Shown: one piece after another, positions 50,755-59,302 of the stretch
Position numbering within the stretch: position 1 is the stretch's first letter
Layout of the letters: every line of letters starts with the position of its first letter
Assembly (NCBI RefSeq): GCF_012927245.1
Contig: NZ_JABBGE010000002.1
Location: 713,378-777,377, forward strand
Direction: 5' to 3'
Length of the DNA: 64,000 nucleotides
From: Streptomyces sp. R302
GTDB lineage: Bacteria; Actinomycetota; Actinomycetes; Streptomycetales; Streptomycetaceae
Translations under genes and position numbers: made by a program
The notes under the pieces: generated by a model
Seen by the model: only the letters and a program-made list of their open reading frames with translations
Databases searched by the model: none
Told to the model about the DNA's origin: nothing

Positions 50755-52896
50755 ATGCTCACCTATCAGGACGTCCTCAGCATTCGTCTGACCCCACTGA
50801 CCACGGCGGCCGGCTCGTGGGACCGGATGGCCGACGGCTTCGAAGACCTCGGCGAGGTGTACGGGAACACCGTCCAGACCGTCGCCACGGGCGGCGAATG
50901 GGCGGGCGCGAGCGCCGACGCCGCCGGAACGAGCTTCGCGTCGACGCGCGAGCAGTTCGACGCCGCCGCGACCGAGGCCCGGGCCGTCGCGGCCATCCTG
51001 CGTGACATCCACGGGCAGTTCACCGAACGGATCGCGGCGGTGCGGAAACTGGTCGGCTCGGCGAAGGAAGCCGGCCTGCACATCGACGCACAAGGCCGGG
51101 CGCACCTCGACCCGAGCAGGGTCGGGAACAAGGAGGACGGCGGCCTCACCGACGCGCCCACCCGCGCCGCCCACGAGGCGAGCTGGACCGCCGCCGTCGC
51201 CGCCGCCGTCCAGGCGGTGGACGACGCCGACCAGGGAGCCAAGCTGGCGCTCCGGGACGCCGCCGGCGTCAAGGGCTTCTTCGAGCAGATGCTCGACAAC
51301 GCCCGCGGTGTCGGACACGGCTTCAACGCCGACGCGGTCGGTGACATCGAACTGGTCGAGGCGCGCGAGGCGAAGCGGTACGCGGACCGGATCCTGGCCG
51401 GCGAGAAGCCCGCCGACCCGGAGGAGTGGGCGCGACTGATGCGGGACAACGCCGGCGACGAGGGGTTCAGCCGGATGGTTCTCAGCCACCTGGGCCCCGA
51501 GGGCACCATCAGGCTCACCAACCAGATCAACACCCTCGCGTACGACTCCGACCCGGGGAACAGGCAGCACTACCTCGGCGGCGAGCGAGGGCTGGCGAAC
51601 GCCCTCGCCACGGCCACGCGGGACCCGGGGTCCCCGCTGTACAAGGAGTTCCGCGACGGCTTGAAGGATGCCGGGATGAAGCGGTACGAGTGGCAGGGCG
51701 AGAAGGTCCGCGGCTACCAGTCCCTCGTCACCCTCATGCAGCACGGCGAGGGCTACTCGGACCGCTTCCTCCACGACCTCGGCGACGACCTGATCGCCGC
51801 CGAGCGCGGCGACAGAGGGAACGACAACTGGGACCTGCCCCGGCAGTTCACCGCGCCACGGGACGAGTGGTTCGCGAACGACCCCCTCGACGGCCTGCTC
51901 GGGATCATGAGCAAGGACCCGGATACGGCGGCGAAGTTCCTCGACCCCGAGTCCGAAAGCGGCGACCGGCTGGAGTACCTGACGCGGCAGCGGGACTGGG
52001 ACGTCGTCGACGACAACCGATACATGGACATTCCATACAACCCCGACGGCATCCTGAACGACCCCCTCAGCAGCGCTGACACAGAGGACGCGCAGACCCG
52101 TGCCGGCTTCGGCGCGGCACTCATCGCCGCCACGACCGGCATCGACCCGAACGACTCGGGCGGCGGCTACGTCCAGCACTCCGACGCGAACAACCGCGTC
52201 TTCGAGGGCGCCCTGAAGCACCTCTCCGCCGAGGGCGACGACTTCCCGCCGAGCCTGCGCACACCCATGGCCGTGGCCATGGGCAACTACGGGGACGAGG
52301 TCCACCAAGCGACAAGCGCCCACAGCAATGGAGAAAGTCCATTGAACCGGGCTCAGGTGCTGGAGGCAGCGAAGCAGATCTCCCGCGATCAGTTCGCCTA
52401 TGGAACGCTTCAGGACGCCATCAACCGGGAGATCGTCCACGACATCAACACCGGCCAAGGCGGTGCCGAGGAGACCTGGCGAAGGGCCGGTAACACGATC
52501 GGATTCCTTGAGGAAGCGCGCTACCAAGGACTGAAGGGCGACGCCGACGATGCGAAGAGCCAGGCCACGTGGGATGCCAAATGGGAGTACCACACCTGGG
52601 GTGGCGTGGCGAACTTCATCCCGCACGCGGGCGACGCTGCACAGCGCGGCGTGGACATGATTACCGCAAAGTGGCTGGAGGAGGAGATCGACCGAATCGA
52701 CAATGGACTCGCCCGCAAGAACGTTGTGACAAACGAAGACAGGGAAGGTCGCCTTGTCGCACTCGCTCACCACTGGCGCGAGGTCAACCCCGAGGCGATC
52801 AAGGGGGATTCCGAGTACACGACGATCGACAAGATCAACAGTGCCGCCAATGACGGCAACTCGGCAGCACGCCGCCTGGCAGGAAACGGATCATGA
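50755..52896 (+). CDS. large WXG100-like protein of unknown function
   Basis: A 713-residue soluble protein. The first 110 residues look like a WXG100/ESX helical hairpin (SWDRMADGFEDLGEVYGNTV, then GGEWAGASADAAGTSF with the W-x-G turn). The remaining 600 residues are mostly helical and unrecognised, without a toxin motif I can name. The ATG at 50755 has AAGGAAG 7 nt upstream; a GTG at 50731 is possible but unsupported. It overlaps the following lipoprotein gene by 4 bp. The module may be a type VII-related surface or secretion system part; inference from the N-terminus only. Confidence 0.72.
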   Translation: MLTYQDVLSIRLTPLTTAAGSWDRMADGFEDLGEVYGNTVQTVATGGEWAGASADAAGTSFASTREQFDAAATEARAVAAILRDIHGQFTERIAAVRKLVGSAKEAGLHIDAQGRAHLDPSRVGNKEDGGLTDAPTRAAHEASWTAAVAAAVQAVDDADQGAKLALRDAAGVKGFFEQMLDNARGVGHGFNADAVGDIELVEAREAKRYADRILAGEKPADPEEWARLMRDNAGDEGFSRMVLSHLGPEGTIRLTNQINTLAYDSDPGNRQHYLGGERGLANALATATRDPGSPLYKEFRDGLKDAGMKRYEWQGEKVRGYQSLVTLMQHGEGYSDRFLHDLGDDLIAAERGDRGNDNWDLPRQFTAPRDEWFANDPLDGLLGIMSKDPDTAAKFLDPESESGDRLEYLTRQRDWDVVDDNRYMDIPYNPDGILNDPLSSADTEDAQTRAGFGAALIAATTGIDPNDSGGGYVQHSDANNRVFEGALKHLSAEGDDFPPSLRTPMAVAMGNYGDEVHQATSAHSNGESPLNRAQVLEAAKQISRDQFAYGTLQDAINREIVHDINTGQGGAEETWRRAGNTIGFLEEARYQGLKGDADDAKSQATWDAKWEYHTWGGVANFIPHAGDAAQRGVDMITAKWLEEEIDRIDNGLARKNVVTNEDREGRLVALAHHWREVNPEAIKGDSEYTTIDKINSAANDGNSAARRLAGNGS

Positions 52897-53477
52897 GGCG
52901 CAGCTACATCTACATGGCCGCAGCCGGAGCGCTCACAGCGCTCCTATCGGGCTGCGCGGACGAGAATCCGGACTGGAACTACAGCATTCCGCAACGAATC
53001 TGTGGCATTGAAACAGGCGAGTCGACGGTCAAGCCTTTGCTCCCCAAGGGCGATAGCCTCGAAGAGAAGATCCGCGCCGCAGTCGGGGAAGAGCAGGATG
53101 CCAGTGAGCGATGCCTCCTCTATGTGGACAGGGAACAGCATGGAAATGGCAGAAACCTGTCGATCTACAAGGATCGAGAGATTGAGAAGATTGACGCACA
53201 CCAAGAAGCCGAGCACCTTCTGAAATTCACGAACATCCAGCGAGTTGAGCTGGGCGAACACGTAACCAGTGCCGCGATCGGAGACGAAGGGGCGCTGGTG
53301 GTCATGGCCTGCACCCCGAAGACCTCGAAGGGCGAACCGTACAAGTACCTGGTCACGCAGGTGCGTTTCGGGAAGGATGCCGACAAGCCCGAGAACCTTC
53401 CCGTGAGACATCAACAGCTTAAGGAGTTTCTGCGCGCCTACATTCCTGCGACGTTCGTGGATCGATGCCGGAATTGA
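52893..53477 (+). CDS. putative lipoprotein
   Basis: A 194-residue protein with a short signal peptide and LLSGC lipobox (Cys near residue 21). The mature domain has cysteines in RICGI, ERCLLY, MACTP and DRCRN, suggesting disulfides outside the cell. No family recognised. It begins ATGA-coupled to the WXG100-like gene. Base composition here is noticeably less GC-rich than the rest of the window, with frequent A/T third positions, which suggests recent acquisition. Confidence 0.78.
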   Translation: MRRSYIYMAAAGALTALLSGCADENPDWNYSIPQRICGIETGESTVKPLLPKGDSLEEKIRAAVGEEQDASERCLLYVDREQHGNGRNLSIYKDREIEKIDAHQEAEHLLKFTNIQRVELGEHVTSAAIGDEGALVVMACTPKTSKGEPYKYLVTQVRFGKDADKPENLPVRHQQLKEFLRAYIPATFVDRCRN

Positions 53478-53772
53478 CAGCACGGCGCGCGACCCGGCAG
53501 GCAAGCAATCATGAAACGTAGATGAACTCCGTTCGACGGGACTGTCACCATCGCGGGAGTGGGAGATGAAGGCGCCGCCCGTACACACACCTCATGCTGA
53601 GGATCAAGTCCGTCGACCTGGCGGGCGACTCGGACGACACCGGCCCGTCCGCCGCAGCCTGGTGCAGGTGAGAGCGCTCCGGCGCCAGGGGGCCGCTCTG
53701 CCGGAAGCAGCTCTCCGCGACATGCCTTGAGGTGTCAGCACGGCACTCTACGGTGTTGCGGCGCGATCCTCG
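53478..53772. other. intergenic stretch without a supported gene
   Basis: About 295 bp after the lipoprotein gene. Short open frames exist but none has a convincing ribosome site or a recognisable product. The composition remains lower in GC at its left end. Confidence 0.5.
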
Positions 53773-53937
53773 ATGCTCGGGAAATACACCCACTTGGTCC
53801 TGGAGATTCGCACCGAAGATTGGGCCAGGAACCGTGAGAACAGCGGGGAGTGGCGGGCGAATACCGAACGGTTCCTGCGCGCCTACCTGGCGGCGCTTAC
53901 CGAGGCCTGGTGTCGGAGTGGGGCTGTACGGTCATAA
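53773..53937 (+). pseudogene. possible gene fragment (54 codons)
   Basis: An open frame gives GKYTHLVLEIRTEDWARNRE and then NTERFLRAYLAALTEAWCRS, ending at TAA. The residue mix looks like real protein, and LRAYLAALTEAWC resembles the C-terminal LRAYIPATFVDRC of the upstream lipoprotein. There is no clear Shine-Dalgarno. It could be a decayed C-terminal copy of that lipoprotein family, or a small gene. Confidence 0.4.
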
Positions 53938-53985
53938 CCACGTTGACGGCGTGGAGAGTTGGACGAGGGAGCTGGGGGCGGAGTC

Positions 53986-55404
53986 GTGAGGGCCGAGCGT
54001 CGCGTGGGGAAGGGTGCCGCCGGAGTGGTCGCGGTCGGGCTGCTGCTGGCGGGGTGCGGTGGCGGCGGGGGTGACGGAGACGGCGGGCAGAAGCCCGAGG
54101 GGCGGGAGCGGACGGCCACGGCGAGCGCCGCGCCCCGGGAGGAGCGGAGGCCCCGGGTGGCGGTGCCCGCCGCCTTCGACGGCGCCAAGGGCTGGGCCGT
54201 GGAGTCCTCGGAGGGGCTCAGCAGTCCCGTGTACGCGCCGCACGCCAAGGAGGTCCTCTTCCTCAAGAACGCCCGGGACGGAAAGTCCACGCAGGTGGTG
54301 GCGCGGGACCTGCGGACCGGTGACGTGCGGTGGACCGGTGCGCCGGTGGCGTTGCCGGTGTCGGGGCGGCGCGGCACGGTGGACGGCGAGGTGTCCTTGC
54401 TCGTGACCGCGAAGGGCGAGACCGACTACGCGGTGGTGAGGTTCACGGGCGAGAAGGGCGGCGACGGTGCGTCCAAGCCCAGAGCGACGACCCGGCTCAC
54501 GGTCTTCCCGGCAGGCGGTTCGGGCAGCGTGGAGGCGAGCCGCACGTTCGAGTTCCCGTACAAGAGGGAGACGTTCGCCGCCCAGGACAGCGAGGGCGTC
54601 GTCCACAACTTCACCCGGTTGGGGTCGAGGAACGCGCAGCCGCTGGCGGTGGATGTCGTCACGGGCGAGCAGACCACGTACACGCGACGGCAGCTCGCGG
54701 CGCCGTCGGGCGTCAGACGCTGCACCGAACGGCGGATCATCGGGCAGAGCGACTGCGACGAGAGGGCCGGGATCTTCGGCGTCTCGCCCCGGGGACCGCT
54801 GGCGAGCGCGTTCGGCTCCTCCTTCTGGCTCGGCGGCGGCAGCTGGCACAGCGGCACCAGCGAGCCGCCCGACATCGAGCACACGGCCGCCTCCTCACTG
54901 GTGCAGCCCTACTACCTCGGTGGCGTGATCATCGCGGACTGGTCCGCCGGCAGGAACGGAGCGGTCCGGCGCTACGAGGTCCGCGACCCCGGCACCGGCA
55001 AGGTGCGGGTCGCGGTGCGCTGCGAGGGGAAGCGCATCGACCTGGACGTCGGGCCGCCCGTGCCCACCCTGTCCGGCGGCCGCTACGTCCACGCGGGCCC
55101 CGTCGTGCTGGACCTGCGCGAGAACAAGGGCTACTGCTTCGAGGACACCGAGGACCGCAAGAGGGTCACGTTCACGTCCGTCGACGCCGGGCGCGGCATC
55201 GCCTACGGAACGGTCCCTGCCGACCGCTCGGGCCGCCCCGCGCTCCCGGTCGAGGTCGACCTCGCCGCCGACAAGGTCACCCCGCTCGGCCCGGACGTCG
55301 AACCCCCCGCCTGGATCGCCGAGGGCGTCGCCGCGTACGTGCCCAAGTACGGCAAGCGCACGTGGACCAGCGGCTTCACGGCGGGCTTCTACCCGTCGAA
55401 GTAG
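53986..55404 (+). CDS. lipoprotein with PQQ-like beta-propeller character
   Basis: A 472-residue lipoprotein. The signal peptide with a LLAGC lipobox near residue 23 is followed by a glycine-rich linker and then repeated beta-strand blocks (TQVVARDLRTGDVRWTGAPV, RYEVRDPGTGKVRVAVRCEG) typical of PQQ-like/WD40-type propellers. There are two further cysteine pairs. It probably acts as a surface binding or assembly protein. The GTG start at 53986 follows a GGGGGCGGAG stretch. Neighbour to the WXG100-like module, but with its own 500-bp upstream gap. Confidence 0.75.
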   Translation: MRAERRVGKGAAGVVAVGLLLAGCGGGGGDGDGGQKPEGRERTATASAAPREERRPRVAVPAAFDGAKGWAVESSEGLSSPVYAPHAKEVLFLKNARDGKSTQVVARDLRTGDVRWTGAPVALPVSGRRGTVDGEVSLLVTAKGETDYAVVRFTGEKGGDGASKPRATTRLTVFPAGGSGSVEASRTFEFPYKRETFAAQDSEGVVHNFTRLGSRNAQPLAVDVVTGEQTTYTRRQLAAPSGVRRCTERRIIGQSDCDERAGIFGVSPRGPLASAFGSSFWLGGGSWHSGTSEPPDIEHTAASSLVQPYYLGGVIIADWSAGRNGAVRRYEVRDPGTGKVRVAVRCEGKRIDLDVGPPVPTLSGGRYVHAGPVVLDLRENKGYCFEDTEDRKRVTFTSVDAGRGIAYGTVPADRSGRPALPVEVDLAADKVTPLGPDVEPPAWIAEGVAAYVPKYGKRTWTSGFTAGFYPSK

Positions 55405-55409
55405 GCCGC

Positions 55410-55635
55410 TCAGACCGTGTGCGTCCGCGCGAAGGCGGTGAACGCGGTCCAGGCGGTGGGCGTGGCGGTCACTTCGCCCCGGGCGTGGTCCTTGGTGTCG
55501 CGGACGCGGACCACGTCGGGGGGCGTTGTCGGCGACCTCGGCGCAGTTGTCGCTGTCGGCGCCGCCGTACGTGCTCTTGTGCCGGTTCAGCGAGGTCTCG
55601 CGGAGATGCGGGAGTGCGAGGGACGCCGCGACCAA
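55410..55635 (-). pseudogene. frameshifted DUF397 protein
   Basis: Minus-strand sequence reads NRHKSTYGGADSDNCAEVAD in one frame and then, after a run of six cytosines, PDVVRVRDTKDHARGEVTAT and AWTAFTAFART in the next. Both parts match DUF397, a roughly 65-residue family that usually accompanies an Xre-type regulator. A one-base slip in the homopolymer breaks the frame; a sequencing error is possible. No partner regulator is adjacent. Confidence 0.6.
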
Positions 55636-55705
55636 GCGCGACTGCTCCGGCCCATCGGGGACGAGGTCCTCTGCCCCCGGTGCACCGCCTGACAGTCACC
55701 CCCCG

Positions 55706-56839
55706 TCACCGCTCCGGAGGCAGCTCCACCGTCGGTGCGTCGCGGAAGCGGCGGCGGTCGCGGGCGCCGGGCGGGGCGTCGGCGAGGCGGATGACGGTGC
55801 CGTCGCGGCCGGCCACGACCGGCTTCGTGGAGCGGGCGGCCTTGGCCTGGTACTGGGCCGCGTCGGCGAGGCGGAAGAGGCGGCGGGCGGACTTCAGGGG
55901 GCCGATGGGGTCGCCGGTGGAGGCGACCCCGATGGCGACGCCCTCACCCAGCTCCAGTTCCGCCGCCCGTACGCACAGCTCCTCCGCCACCGCCACGACC
56001 TCGTCCGCGGTCGGGCCGACGGCCAGCAGGCAGAACTCGTCGCCGCCGAGGCGGGCGGCGAGGGCGCCGCGGAGCCGGGCGCCGCAGCGGGAGAGGACCG
56101 AACCGAAGCGTTCGAGGAGGCGGTCGCCGACGGCGTGGCCGTGGGTGTCGTTGACGCGCTTGAGGCCGTTGAGGTCGCAGACGACGAGGCTGACGACGGA
56201 GCCGTCGGACCGGTAGCGCTCGATGGCCTCGTCGAGGCGGGCGTCGACCGCCCGGCGGTTGGCGAGGCCGGTGAGGGGGTCGGTGAAGGCGAGCTTGCGG
56301 ACCTCCTCCAGGCGCTCGGCCTGGGCGATGCCGGCCGCGACGACCGCCGCGAGGACGTTGGCGAAGTCCGCGTCCGCACTGGTGAAAGGTTTCGCCCCCA
56401 GCTGTCTGGCCACGTACAGCTCGCCCCAGGCCCGGCCGTGCAGCACGATCGGGGCGACCACGCAGGCGCCCCGGCCGCGCCGCCGCAGCCCCTCGACCCG
56501 CCCGGTGACCCGCGCGGCGGCGGCCGTCTCGATCCAGGCGCGCGGACCGGCGCCGACCGCCCACCGCTCGTGCAGGAACTCGGTGATCTCGGGGAACTGG
56601 TGCACCGGATACGTCTCCGCGTCCGGGAACTCCTCCTCGCCGGAGGCCCGCTCCCCCGCGTTCACCAGGACCCGCAGCCGCCCGTGGTCCCGCTCCCAGA
56701 CCGAGAGGGCGCCGAAGCTCCCGTCCAGTCCGGCGCACGCCCCGAGCGCCGCGGCCCGCCAGAACTCGCGCGGGGTGGTCGCCGCCGCCATGCCCTGCGC
56801 CAGCGCCACCACGGCCCGTAGCCGCACATCCTCTCCCAT
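55706..56839 (-). CDS. GAF-GGDEF diguanylate cyclase
   Basis: A 377-residue protein: a GAF sensor domain (about residues 10-165; EFWRAAALGACAGLDGSFGA, RGRGACVVAPIVLHGRAWGE) and a GGDEF domain (residues 180-340; FTDPLTGLANRRAVDARLDE, with intact RLGGDEFCLL). An intact GGDEF and no EAL domain predict c-di-GMP synthesis, which in Streptomyces holds back development through BldD. The position beside hutH and an enoyl-CoA hydratase recalls the CdgE locus of S. coelicolor (from memory). A GTG at 56827 is an alternative start. Confidence 0.9.
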   Translation of the reverse strand: MGEDVRLRAVVALAQGMAAATTPREFWRAAALGACAGLDGSFGALSVWERDHGRLRVLVNAGERASGEEEFPDAETYPVHQFPEITEFLHERWAVGAGPRAWIETAAAARVTGRVEGLRRRGRGACVVAPIVLHGRAWGELYVARQLGAKPFTSADADFANVLAAVVAAGIAQAERLEEVRKLAFTDPLTGLANRRAVDARLDEAIERYRSDGSVVSLVVCDLNGLKRVNDTHGHAVGDRLLERFGSVLSRCGARLRGALAARLGGDEFCLLAVGPTADEVVAVAEELCVRAAELELGEGVAIGVASTGDPIGPLKSARRLFRLADAAQYQAKAARSTKPVVAGRDGTVIRLADAPPGARDRRRFRDAPTVELPPER

Positions 56840-56924
56840 TCCTCCAGCTTAGGGAGGTTTGACCCGTTTCCCCTTCCGAAACGTCACAGAAAGTGACATC
56901 TAGTACGAGATTGGATCAATCTCG

Positions 56925-57713
56925 TCACTCGCCGGGCCACTCCGGCTTCCGCTTCTCGTTGAAGGCCGCCACGCCCTCGGCGCGGTCGCCCGAGAAGGCC
57001 ACCGAGCGCCAGGCGCCGTCCTCGACCTCAAGGCCGGCCCGGAGGTCCAGACCCTGGCCGAGCCGCATCGCCTTCTTCGCGGCGCGCAGCCCGACCGGCG
57101 AGTTCGCGGCGATCCGCCCCGCGAGCTCCAGGGCGGCCGTCCGGGCGTCCTCCGCGAGCACGTCCACCAGGCCGAGCTCCGCCGCCTCGGCGGCCTCCAC
57201 CCGGCGGGCCGTGAAGACCAGCTCGGCGGCGCGCGCGGCGCCCACCCGGCGCGGCAGCAGCTGCGTACCGCCACCGCCGGGGATGACGCCGACGGAGACC
57301 TCGGGGAGGCCGACGACGGTGGTGGCGTCGGCGACGATGACGTCGCAGGAGAGCGCCAGCTCGTACCCGCCGCCGAGGGCGAAGCCGTGCACGGCCGCCA
57401 CGGTCGGCATGGGCAGCTCCAGGACGCCGGTGTACGCCGCGCGGGCGGTGGGCCGCTGGCGGACCAGCTCGGCGTCGGTGAAGGAGTTCCGCTCCTTCAG
57501 GTCGGCGCCGACGCAGAAGGCCCGGTCGTTCGAGGAGGTCAGGACGGTGACCCGGACCTCCGGGTCGGCGGCGAGCGCCGCGCAGGCCTCGCCGATGGAG
57601 CGGGCCATCGCGGAGGAGACCGCGTTCATCGCCTTGGGCCGGTCGAGGACGAACTCGGCGACGTGCCCCTCCTTGCGGACCAGCACGAACTCACCAAAAC
57701 GCTGCTCGGACAT
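56925..57713 (-). CDS. enoyl-CoA hydratase/isomerase family protein
   Basis: A 262-residue crotonase-fold protein. RAFCVGADLKERNSF forms part of the oxyanion hole, VHGFALGGGYELALSCDVIV is the second, and LPEVSVGVIPGGGGTQLLPR follows. The Glu at PEVSVG is kept, and the second catalytic Glu position in the GGTQLL region is Gly, as in several non-hydratase members, so the exact reaction is open. Its ribosome site GGGAGGG lies in one arm of a hairpin between it and the cyclase gene. Confidence 0.9.
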   Translation of the reverse strand: MSEQRFGEFVLVRKEGHVAEFVLDRPKAMNAVSSAMARSIGEACAALAADPEVRVTVLTSSNDRAFCVGADLKERNSFTDAELVRQRPTARAAYTGVLELPMPTVAAVHGFALGGGYELALSCDVIVADATTVVGLPEVSVGVIPGGGGTQLLPRRVGAARAAELVFTARRVEAAEAAELGLVDVLAEDARTAALELAGRIAANSPVGLRAAKKAMRLGQGLDLRAGLEVEDGAWRSVAFSGDRAEGVAAFNEKRKPEWPGE

Positions 57714-57721
57714 CTCCTGCG

Positions 57722-57762
57722 CCCTCCCGGTTAACGACGGTTCACATGGTTCACCGGGAGGG
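57722..57762 (-). terminator. hairpin between cya and the enoyl-CoA hydratase gene
   Basis: CCCTCCCGGT and ACCGGGAGGG pair over 10 bp with a 21-nt loop. On the minus strand the 3' arm includes the GGGAGGG ribosome site of the hydratase gene, so it may act as a terminator of cya or as a translational hairpin. Confidence 0.5.
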
Positions 57763-57765
57763 ATC

Positions 57766-59175
57766 TTAGGTCGGACGGCGGTTCAGGAGCCAGGGCTCCA
57801 CGACGCCGAGGCCGCGCACGGACCGCTGCCACATCGGCTGGAGCGCGAAGCGGTACGTCTCCGGGGCCCGGCCCTCCTTCTCGGCGCGGGCGGCCTCCTC
57901 CGCCGCCTCGGCCTCGGAGACGGGCACCTCGCCGGTGCGGGTCAGCTCCTCGGCGAAGGCGCTGTCGACCAGGACGGCGTCCTTCGGCGCTATCGAGGTG
58001 AGCCGGCTGGCGAGGTTCACGGTGGTGCCGAAGACGTCGCCCATCCGGGTCGTCACGGTGCCGAAGGCGATGCCGACGCGCAGCGCGGGCATGGTCTCGT
58101 CCTGGCTGAGGGTCTCGATCAGCCGGAGCGCGATCTCGGCGGCGATGCCGGCGTCGTCCGCCGCGTACAGCACCTCGTCGCCGAGGGTCTTGATGAGCCG
58201 GCCGCCGTGCGCGGCGACCAGGTCGGCGCAGGTGGTCTCGAAGGCCTCGACGAGCTCGCCGAGCTCCTCCTCCTCCAGGCGGCGGGTGAGGCGGGTGAAG
58301 CCGACGAGGTCGGCGAAGCCGACGGCGAGCCGCCGGTCCACCATCTCCTCGTCGTCGGCGGCCTGGGCGACGCGCCCGGTGGCGGCGGCGAGCTGCCGCC
58401 GCCACACGTAGATCAGGAACTCCTCCAGTTCCGGCAGGAGCAGCTCGACCAGCGGGTACGTGACCTCGGCGCGGGTCATGCCGGGCTCGGGCGGCTCGGT
58501 GAGCCCCTCCAGGAAGGAGTCGATCTGCCATTCGGCCAGCCGGGCGGTGGTCTGGCCGGTGGAGCGGGCCACCTGCACCGCCATCGGCTCGCTGAGCAGC
58601 CCCGCCTCGACGAGACCGGCGAGCCGCCGCAGGGCGAGCACGTCGGCCTCGGTCAGCGCCTTGGCCTGCCCGATGTCGGCGAAGCCCATGGCCCGCCAGA
58701 AGCGGGAGGCCAGCTCCATGGAGACGCCGGCGGTGCGGGCGGCCTGGAAGGGGGTGTAGCGGCGGTCGGCGCCGAGGATGAGCTGTTCGAGGCGGATGGC
58801 GAGCGGGTCGTCGGTCGGCTCGACGGTGTGGTCGACGGCGTGGTGCGGGGTGGGGTACGCCGAGCCCTCGGCGCCACCGGAGGCACCACCGGAGGCGTCG
58901 CCCGAGACGCCGCCTGAGACGCCGCCAGAGGCGTCGCCCGAGACGCCGCCGGAGGCGTCGGCCGCCCGGCCGGACGGGGCGGCACCGGACGGCTCGCCGG
59001 GACCGGACGGCTGGTGCGACCCGTCCGGTGCGCCCGAGCCGTCCGACCGGCCGGAAACGGGCCGGCCGGAACCGTCCGGTCGGCCTGGCCCGTCCGGCTC
59101 GCGTGAGCCCCGCGGCTCACGCGGCGCGTGCGACTCGGAGCGGCCGTCGCCCGCGTTCGCGTCGTCGACGGTCAC
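57766..59175 (-). CDS. cya: class III adenylate cyclase
   Basis: A 469-residue protein. Residues 1-110 are a low-complexity Gly/Ser/Pro-rich region with GGVSGDAS-type repeats. Residues 115-260 form a helical regulatory domain (RRYTPFQAARTAGVSMELAS). Residues 275-430 are the cyclase domain: GFADLVGFTRLTRRLEEEEL with the metal Asp residues, KTLGDEVLYAADD, and GTTVNLASRLTSIA with transition-state Asn/Arg. It makes cAMP, the ligand of Crp, which governs germination and secondary metabolism in Streptomyces. This matches the cytosolic Cya of streptomycetes. Confidence 0.92.
   Translation of the reverse strand: MTVDDANAGDGRSESHAPREPRGSREPDGPGRPDGSGRPVSGRSDGSGAPDGSHQPSGPGEPSGAAPSGRAADASGGVSGDASGGVSGGVSGDASGGASGGAEGSAYPTPHHAVDHTVEPTDDPLAIRLEQLILGADRRYTPFQAARTAGVSMELASRFWRAMGFADIGQAKALTEADVLALRRLAGLVEAGLLSEPMAVQVARSTGQTTARLAEWQIDSFLEGLTEPPEPGMTRAEVTYPLVELLLPELEEFLIYVWRRQLAAATGRVAQAADDEEMVDRRLAVGFADLVGFTRLTRRLEEEELGELVEAFETTCADLVAAHGGRLIKTLGDEVLYAADDAGIAAEIALRLIETLSQDETMPALRVGIAFGTVTTRMGDVFGTTVNLASRLTSIAPKDAVLVDSAFAEELTRTGEVPVSEAEAAEEAARAEKEGRAPETYRFALQPMWQRSVRGLGVVEPWLLNRRPT
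58868..58965 (-). repeat. repeat coding GGVSGDAS units in cya
   Basis: Imperfect 12- to 24-bp units encode the Gly/Ser/Ala-rich N-terminal tract of the adenylate cyclase. They are likely to vary in copy number between strains. Confidence 0.7.
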
Positions 59176-59302
59176 CGGCCGCCTCCTGCCCGTTCCCTGC
59201 CGCTGCCGCTGCCGCTTCCCACTGTCCTGCCGATCTGTTCGCCTGGATCGCGCTCCACGATACGACAGGTGTGGGCTGGCTCACGCCTGAACGGTCCGGG
59301 GT

